Of a stretch of 64,000 nt of DNA, positions 60,801-64,000 are shown one piece after another. The number at the start of each line of letters is the position of its first letter. The stretch's first letter is position 1. A program made the translations under genes and the position numbers. A model generated the notes under the pieces. That model was given only the letters and a program-made list of their open reading frames with translations. It was not told the origin of the DNA and made no database searches. The stretch comes from an uncultured bacterium (lineage in GTDB: Bacteria > Cyanobacteriota > Vampirovibrionia > Gastranaerophilales > Gastranaerophilaceae), in the NCBI GenBank assembly GCA_949300515.1, contig CASGEP010000014.1, forward strand, positions 1 to 64,000, given 5' to 3'.

Positions 60801-61265
60801 CTAATTTGTCATTGTACTGTTATCATTGAGATTAAACTTATTTGCAACATTGTGCTCAAAATAGTGCACAACTTTTTCCTTGAGAGTTTTCGGCTCAACT
60901 TCAACCTGCTCGGGTTCGTTTATTATGACCAAAACCTCATTTTTTGCCGCCATTTTAAGATTGTTTCTTGCAATTGATTCAACTTTCTTTAAAGAATTGA
61001 AATTCTCAACTTCTTTTTTAAGAGTTTCATTTCTCTTTTGAGCCGAAGCCAAAAGCTGTTTTGATTTTACGATTTTTCCCTGATAGATAACAATTTTTGA
61101 AATATTTAAAAGCGCGCTGTAGCTAATCTGAAACACACACAAAATAAGTACGATTGTTAAAAAAGAATGATAAAAACGCACCTTTGTGCTTTTCTTTTTC
61201 CTGTTGGCACGCACTTTCTGCCTCAGATTATCACTGTTTAAAGTTTTTACATTCTCTAATTGCAT
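60801..61265 (-). CDS. FtsB/FtsL-like septum protein
   Basis: A 154-residue bitopic protein with a basic cytoplasmic N-terminus (about residues 1-32), one membrane helix (about 33-55) and a leucine-zipper-type coiled coil (about 62-105) ending in ENFNSLKKVESIARNNLKMA, the pattern seen in FtsB, DivIC and FtsL. These join FtsQ in the division complex. The C-terminal 45 residues are acidic and unlike known FtsB tails. Which of the paralogues it is cannot be decided. Confidence 0.75.
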   Translation of the reverse strand: MQLENVKTLNSDNLRQKVRANRKKKSTKVRFYHSFLTIVLILCVFQISYSALLNISKIVIYQGKIVKSKQLLASAQKRNETLKKEVENFNSLKKVESIARNNLKMAAKNEVLVIINEPEQVEVEPKTLKEKVVHYFEHNVANKFNLNDNSTMTN

Positions 61266-61307
61266 AGACAGATTTTAACTCGCATAAGAAAATTTTTCCA
61301 TAGAATA

Positions 61308-62252
61308 TTACAAAAAAGAAAAATTAACGGCATAATCACCCAGACACCGCGCGCATTCATTATAAAAGTGCACTGGCGCAGGGTTATTATCTATCCATTT
61401 CAACTCATACAGGGTATTTAACAGTGCAATTTCTCTGGGTAAGTTATTATTCTGCGCCATCTTTACAATTAAAATCTTATTTTCTTTAATGTTAAACACA
61501 AGAACAAACCCGCCTGCACCCACTTTTGCAAGCAAATTTTTCTTGCCAAGCTCTATCACTTTTGTATCAAGCCTGCCCTCGCCGCCAAAAATATAAGGAT
61601 TATCAAGCATCGCCTCTCTTATAAACAAATACTTTTTATCATTAAAAAAATTAAAAAACATTTCTGCAATCTCATTTATCTTAAAGGCAAAAACAGGCGT
61701 GCCGCAGCCGTCATAAGAAATTTTTGCCTCTTTTGCATGACACAATTCCAAATGCCGCCTGTAAATAAGCTGTTGCAGAGGGTGAGAAATGTCCGTATAA
61801 GAGGATAAATCCCAATCGTTTAGCACGCAAAGCGCAAGCATAAGGGCATGCTTTGCGCTGCAGTTGTTATATACCGGCATAATCCGCCCATCGAAATCAC
61901 GCTCATCAAGAGGTTTTGCCGCAGGACACTTCAGGTAAGAGCCGCTAAGTCCGGCTTTATTTAAAACAGACTCAACAAGTTTAATATGCTCGTTTGTGCC
62001 GCTGTGCGAGCCGCAGCATATTGCAATCTCACAAGGTGTTAAACTCAGCCTTGAAACTGCATCAAAGTCATATATAAGACTCGCCTGCAGCGGTTTTGAG
62101 AGAGAGCGCATAAAAAAAGATGCGCCACGGTCATCTCCCGCCCGCTTTAGCAATGACGATTTGTCATATAAGAAAGCACAGCCAAAATACGCTTCGTCCC
62201 ATACATCATCTCTTTTTGAACAAACAAGGGGTACATATTCAACAAAGCGCAT
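61308..62252 (-). CDS. L-asparaginase II-type protein
   Basis: A 314-residue protein of the asparaginase II (PF06089) type, hydrolysing asparagine to aspartate and ammonia. Motifs: SLSKPLQASLI (about residue 50), CGSHSGTNEHI (about 80) with the catalytic Ser/His region, NNCSAKHALMLA (about 128) and YDGCGTPVFAF (about 180). It is a little shorter than family members. It lies 3 bases after the stop of the MshEN-like protein, in one operon with it and perhaps with the FtsB-like gene. Confidence 0.88.
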   Translation of the reverse strand: MRFVEYVPLVCSKRDDVWDEAYFGCAFLYDKSSLLKRAGDDRGASFFMRSLSKPLQASLIYDFDAVSRLSLTPCEIAICCGSHSGTNEHIKLVESVLNKAGLSGSYLKCPAAKPLDERDFDGRIMPVYNNCSAKHALMLALCVLNDWDLSSYTDISHPLQQLIYRRHLELCHAKEAKISYDGCGTPVFAFKINEIAEMFFNFFNDKKYLFIREAMLDNPYIFGGEGRLDTKVIELGKKNLLAKVGAGGFVLVFNIKENKILIVKMAQNNNLPREIALLNTLYELKWIDNNPAPVHFYNECARCLGDYAVNFSFL

Positions 62253-62255
62253 AAT

Positions 62256-63008
62256 CTACTCTTGGATATTTAAAAGCTTTCTTAAACGCGCCTTTAAAAT
62301 GCGGTTCTCATGCTCCAGACGTTTTAGTTCTTTTTGCAAATTCTGGTAAACCTGGGCGACCGTTTCCTGATTATCCATCTTAAGCGATGCAAGCCCAAGT
62401 CCCATAATAAAGCGCTTTTTAGATTCTTCTTTAAATAAAAGAACAATTTTAACGTCTTTTTCCGTTATATAGCCAAGTTCAATCATAATCTGGGCAATTT
62501 TTGCATTCTCACCCTGCTGACCCCTGCTCTTTTGCTCGCGAATTGCTGTTTCAAGCTGTATAACATCAATTTTACCCAGCCTTTTTAACAGTTCGCCCGT
62601 TCTTATTTTACCGGCAAGAAACTGAATAATTGCGTAGTTGCTCTCGCATTTGGGGATTTCAATAAACTCTTTTTCAACCGCGCGCACAAATACCGACGAC
62701 GTTTCAGCCAGAGTCCAAAAATTTCTCAAAGTAATTTCAAAAATATCAAACTCATGTGTACAGTTTTCCAAAAAAGTATAAAACTGATCACTAAGGTTAT
62801 ACTTGTGCTCCTCCAGCTCCATTTTACCCTTAAATGTAATTTTTGGGACAAGAAACTGGAGCGGCTCTTTAGGATTTAGAAGATCCAGAAATTCTTCCAG
62901 CTCCTCTGTAAGCCTCTGCTCGGTTTTTAAATAGATAACCTGCCTCACCCACAGGGGCAGGACATATATGTTATTCAGAAATAATTCAGAATTTTTTTGC
63001 AGTTCCAC
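62256..63008 (-). CDS. MshEN-like domain protein with coiled coil
   Basis: A 250-residue protein. The first half (about 1-125) is unrecognised and helical/beta mixed. Residues about 130-195 (GELLKRLGKIDVIQLETAIREQKSRG ... IMIELGYITEKDVKIVL) resemble the MshEN domain at the start of type II secretion and type IV pilus ATPases, a domain that can bind cyclic-di-GMP; the order RLGxI...L..AI..QK is conserved but the full nucleotide motif is not certain. A coiled coil ends the protein (about 218-248). The start is GTG 63008. It may be a cyclic-di-GMP sensor near flagellar genes. Confidence 0.7.
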   Translation of the reverse strand: MELQKNSELFLNNIYVLPLWVRQVIYLKTEQRLTEELEEFLDLLNPKEPLQFLVPKITFKGKMELEEHKYNLSDQFYTFLENCTHEFDIFEITLRNFWTLAETSSVFVRAVEKEFIEIPKCESNYAIIQFLAGKIRTGELLKRLGKIDVIQLETAIREQKSRGQQGENAKIAQIMIELGYITEKDVKIVLLFKEESKKRFIMGLGLASLKMDNQETVAQVYQNLQKELKRLEHENRILKARLRKLLNIQE

Positions 63009-63147
63009 TAATCTATCTCATTCATACGGTTTGCTATCATTCCAATATCATTATAGATTATAATAAAAATAAATAAAATACACCATTTAATTTATTGAAA
63101 ACTTATGAGATAATATACAATGTAATTAATAACATCGGAATAAAAAA

Positions 63148-63573
63148 ATGGGACTGGACGGAATATCCGTTAATCAACTCAGAATTACTCCTGAAAACAC
63201 TTCAAGAGAAAATGCCATCAACGCAGATATGCTGGTTAACCATAATAATGGCTCAAGAAGCGTAAATTCGCTTGACAAAAAGGGTGCAATAGACACCGAT
63301 GACAAGGAAAATACCTCATTCTTCGGAGCGGGATCTTCCCATGACGGCGAAGATGACACGGAGACGGAAGAAAAACCGCAGGAAGAATACGAAAAAATAG
63401 ATTTAAGCGACAAAGAATTATATGAAATCAGAGTGGATGAAAACACAAACTCGCTTACCATCTACAATAAAAAAGAGTGCAAAACCGTACAAGAGATTAC
63501 TCCGGATAAGTTGTCCACACTTGTTGACAACTTAAGAAACCCGGGCGGAATACTTGTAAACAAAAGGATATAA
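63148..63573 (+). CDS. flaG: FlaG-like flagellar protein
   Basis: A 141-residue protein with a polar, acidic and low-complexity N-terminal two thirds and a C-terminal segment (about residues 95-141: YEIRVDENTNSLTIYNKKECKTVQEITPDKL ... GGILVNKRI) that fits the FlaG domain, although the usual Arg-Gln-Ile-Pro motif is here Gln-Glu-Ile-Thr. FlaG modulates filament length. The link is strengthened by fliS, 5 bases downstream. fliD, normally between them, is absent here. ATG 63148 has no strong ribosome site. Confidence 0.65.
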   Translation: MGLDGISVNQLRITPENTSRENAINADMLVNHNNGSRSVNSLDKKGAIDTDDKENTSFFGAGSSHDGEDDTETEEKPQEEYEKIDLSDKELYEIRVDENTNSLTIYNKKECKTVQEITPDKLSTLVDNLRNPGGILVNKRI

Positions 63574-63578
63574 TAAAA

Positions 63579-64000
63579 ATGAACCAATATGTTAAACAAT
63601 ATCAAAAAACAACGGTCGAAACAGCTTCAAACGAAAAAATATTAATTATGCTCTACGACGGAGCCATCCAGTTTTTAAACAAGGCTAAAATCGCGCTAAA
63701 TGAAAAAAACTGGGAACAGTCGCACAACAACCTTATGGGCGCGCAAAGAATTCTTGAGGAATTTATTAACACAATTGACAAAGAACCAAACCCCGAACTT
63801 GCCCAAAACCTCATAAACCTTTATGAATACTTCATAACAAGGCTTATACAGGCAAATATGAAACATCAAATCGAGCCTATAGATGAAGTTTTAAAATTCT
63901 TAAAAGACTTAAAAGCAACCTGGGAGAAGGCAATAGCAATCTCACAAAAAGAAAAAGCCGAACTTATCACAAAATCTAAAGCTCTCACCTCTCAAGATGA
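63579..64000 (+). CDS. fliS: Flagellar export chaperone FliS (partial)
   Basis: The first 140 residues of a FliS protein, with no stop before the window ends. The opening Tyr-Gln-Lys-Thr-Thr-Val-Glu-Thr-Ala, the LIMLYDGAIQFLNKAK segment (about residues 25-40) and the four-helix layout (N-N-L-x-x-A-Q-x-I-L-E-E-F, LYEYFITRLIQAN) are family marks. FliS binds the flagellin C-terminus and keeps it unfolded for export. A ribosome site is weak (AGGATATAATAAAAATG), and translation is likely coupled to the flaG-like gene. Confidence 0.93.
   Translation, partial: MNQYVKQYQKTTVETASNEKILIMLYDGAIQFLNKAKIALNEKNWEQSHNNLMGAQRILEEFINTIDKEPNPELAQNLINLYEYFITRLIQANMKHQIEPIDEVLKFLKDLKATWEKAIAISQKEKAELITKSKALTSQD

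Noticed and set aside
1-64000. tRNA, rRNA, insertion sequence, prophage and integron signatures
   Set aside because: I saw no tRNA T-loop motifs, transposase or phage genes. The Xer recombinase stands alone with housekeeping features.

Overview
The window is AT-rich bacterial chromosome, densely packed with genes on both strands, with no tRNA, rRNA, CRISPR array, insertion sequence or phage region that I can see. The gene content suggests a Gram-negative-type, oxygen-sensitive bacterium that can build flagella: RND/TolC efflux genes, superoxide reductase plus ferritin, sigma-28, FlaG-like and FliS. YidC carries a large insert between its transmembrane segments of the kind I know from cyanobacterial YidC, and several lineage-type hypothetical proteins look like those of gut Melainabacteria (Gastranaerophilales, the non-photosynthetic relatives of cyanobacteria). 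That placement is a judgement from memory, not a search result.

Layout. 1-2.9 kb: a minus-strand cluster of four unrecognised proteins with coiled-coil ends, headed by a sigma-28 type promoter. 2.9-9.4 kb: short NagA-like deacetylase, secreted small protein, GH57/DUF3536 glycoside hydrolase, RNase H-like protein, ABC exporter. 9.4-16.4 kb: small proteins and a complete tripartite efflux operon (adaptor, RND pump, TolC). 16.4-19.3 kb: a 56-codon gene, an orphan MalK/UgpC-type ATPase, a histidine-kinase-like protein that lacks the phospho-acceptor histidine, and a small unknown. 19.3-19.5 kb: a GC-rich tandem repeat. 19.7-24.7 kb: PilZ protein, secreted protein, RecF, PfkB kinase, RqcP-like S4 protein, FliA sigma factor. 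24.9-33.9 kb: YidC, MnmE, PanD, IlvN/IlvB, SulP transporter, superoxide reductase, ferritin, endonuclease III, thioredoxin. 33.9-41.9 kb: large phosphohexomutase, 775-residue unknown, two-component pair. 41.9-45.5 kb: SprA-like protein, TsaB/TsaE, small sigma-28-linked gene, Xer recombinase. 45.5-52.3 kb: second RND adaptor/pump pair, BioF-like enzyme, AGCS symporter. 52.4-59 kb: LysM protein, XRE regulator, Pth, a frameshifted gene, two secreted proteins and ComEC. 59-64 kb: YebC, frameshifted TPR gene, glutaredoxin, small sigma-28-linked gene, FtsB-like protein, asparaginase, MshEN-like protein, FlaG-like protein and the start of FliS.

How the genes work together. FliA is encoded here, and three sites in the window match the sigma-28/sigma-D promoter consensus (TAAAG, a fixed 16-base gap after TAAA, then GCCGA). 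They sit upstream of genes of unknown function: a 341-residue protein built like an axial flagellar protein, a 58-residue protein and a 51-residue protein; a fourth weaker match precedes an 89-residue basic protein. This implied FliA regulon of uncharacterised genes is the most interesting signal. PilZ and MshEN-like domains suggest cyclic-di-GMP control.

Other notable signals: a perfect 15-bp stem whose loop contains the comEC start codon; two conserved-looking genes broken by a one-base deletion; many promoters whose -10 box lies 6-9 bases before the start codon (leaderless transcripts); and palindromic -10 boxes shared by divergent gene pairs.
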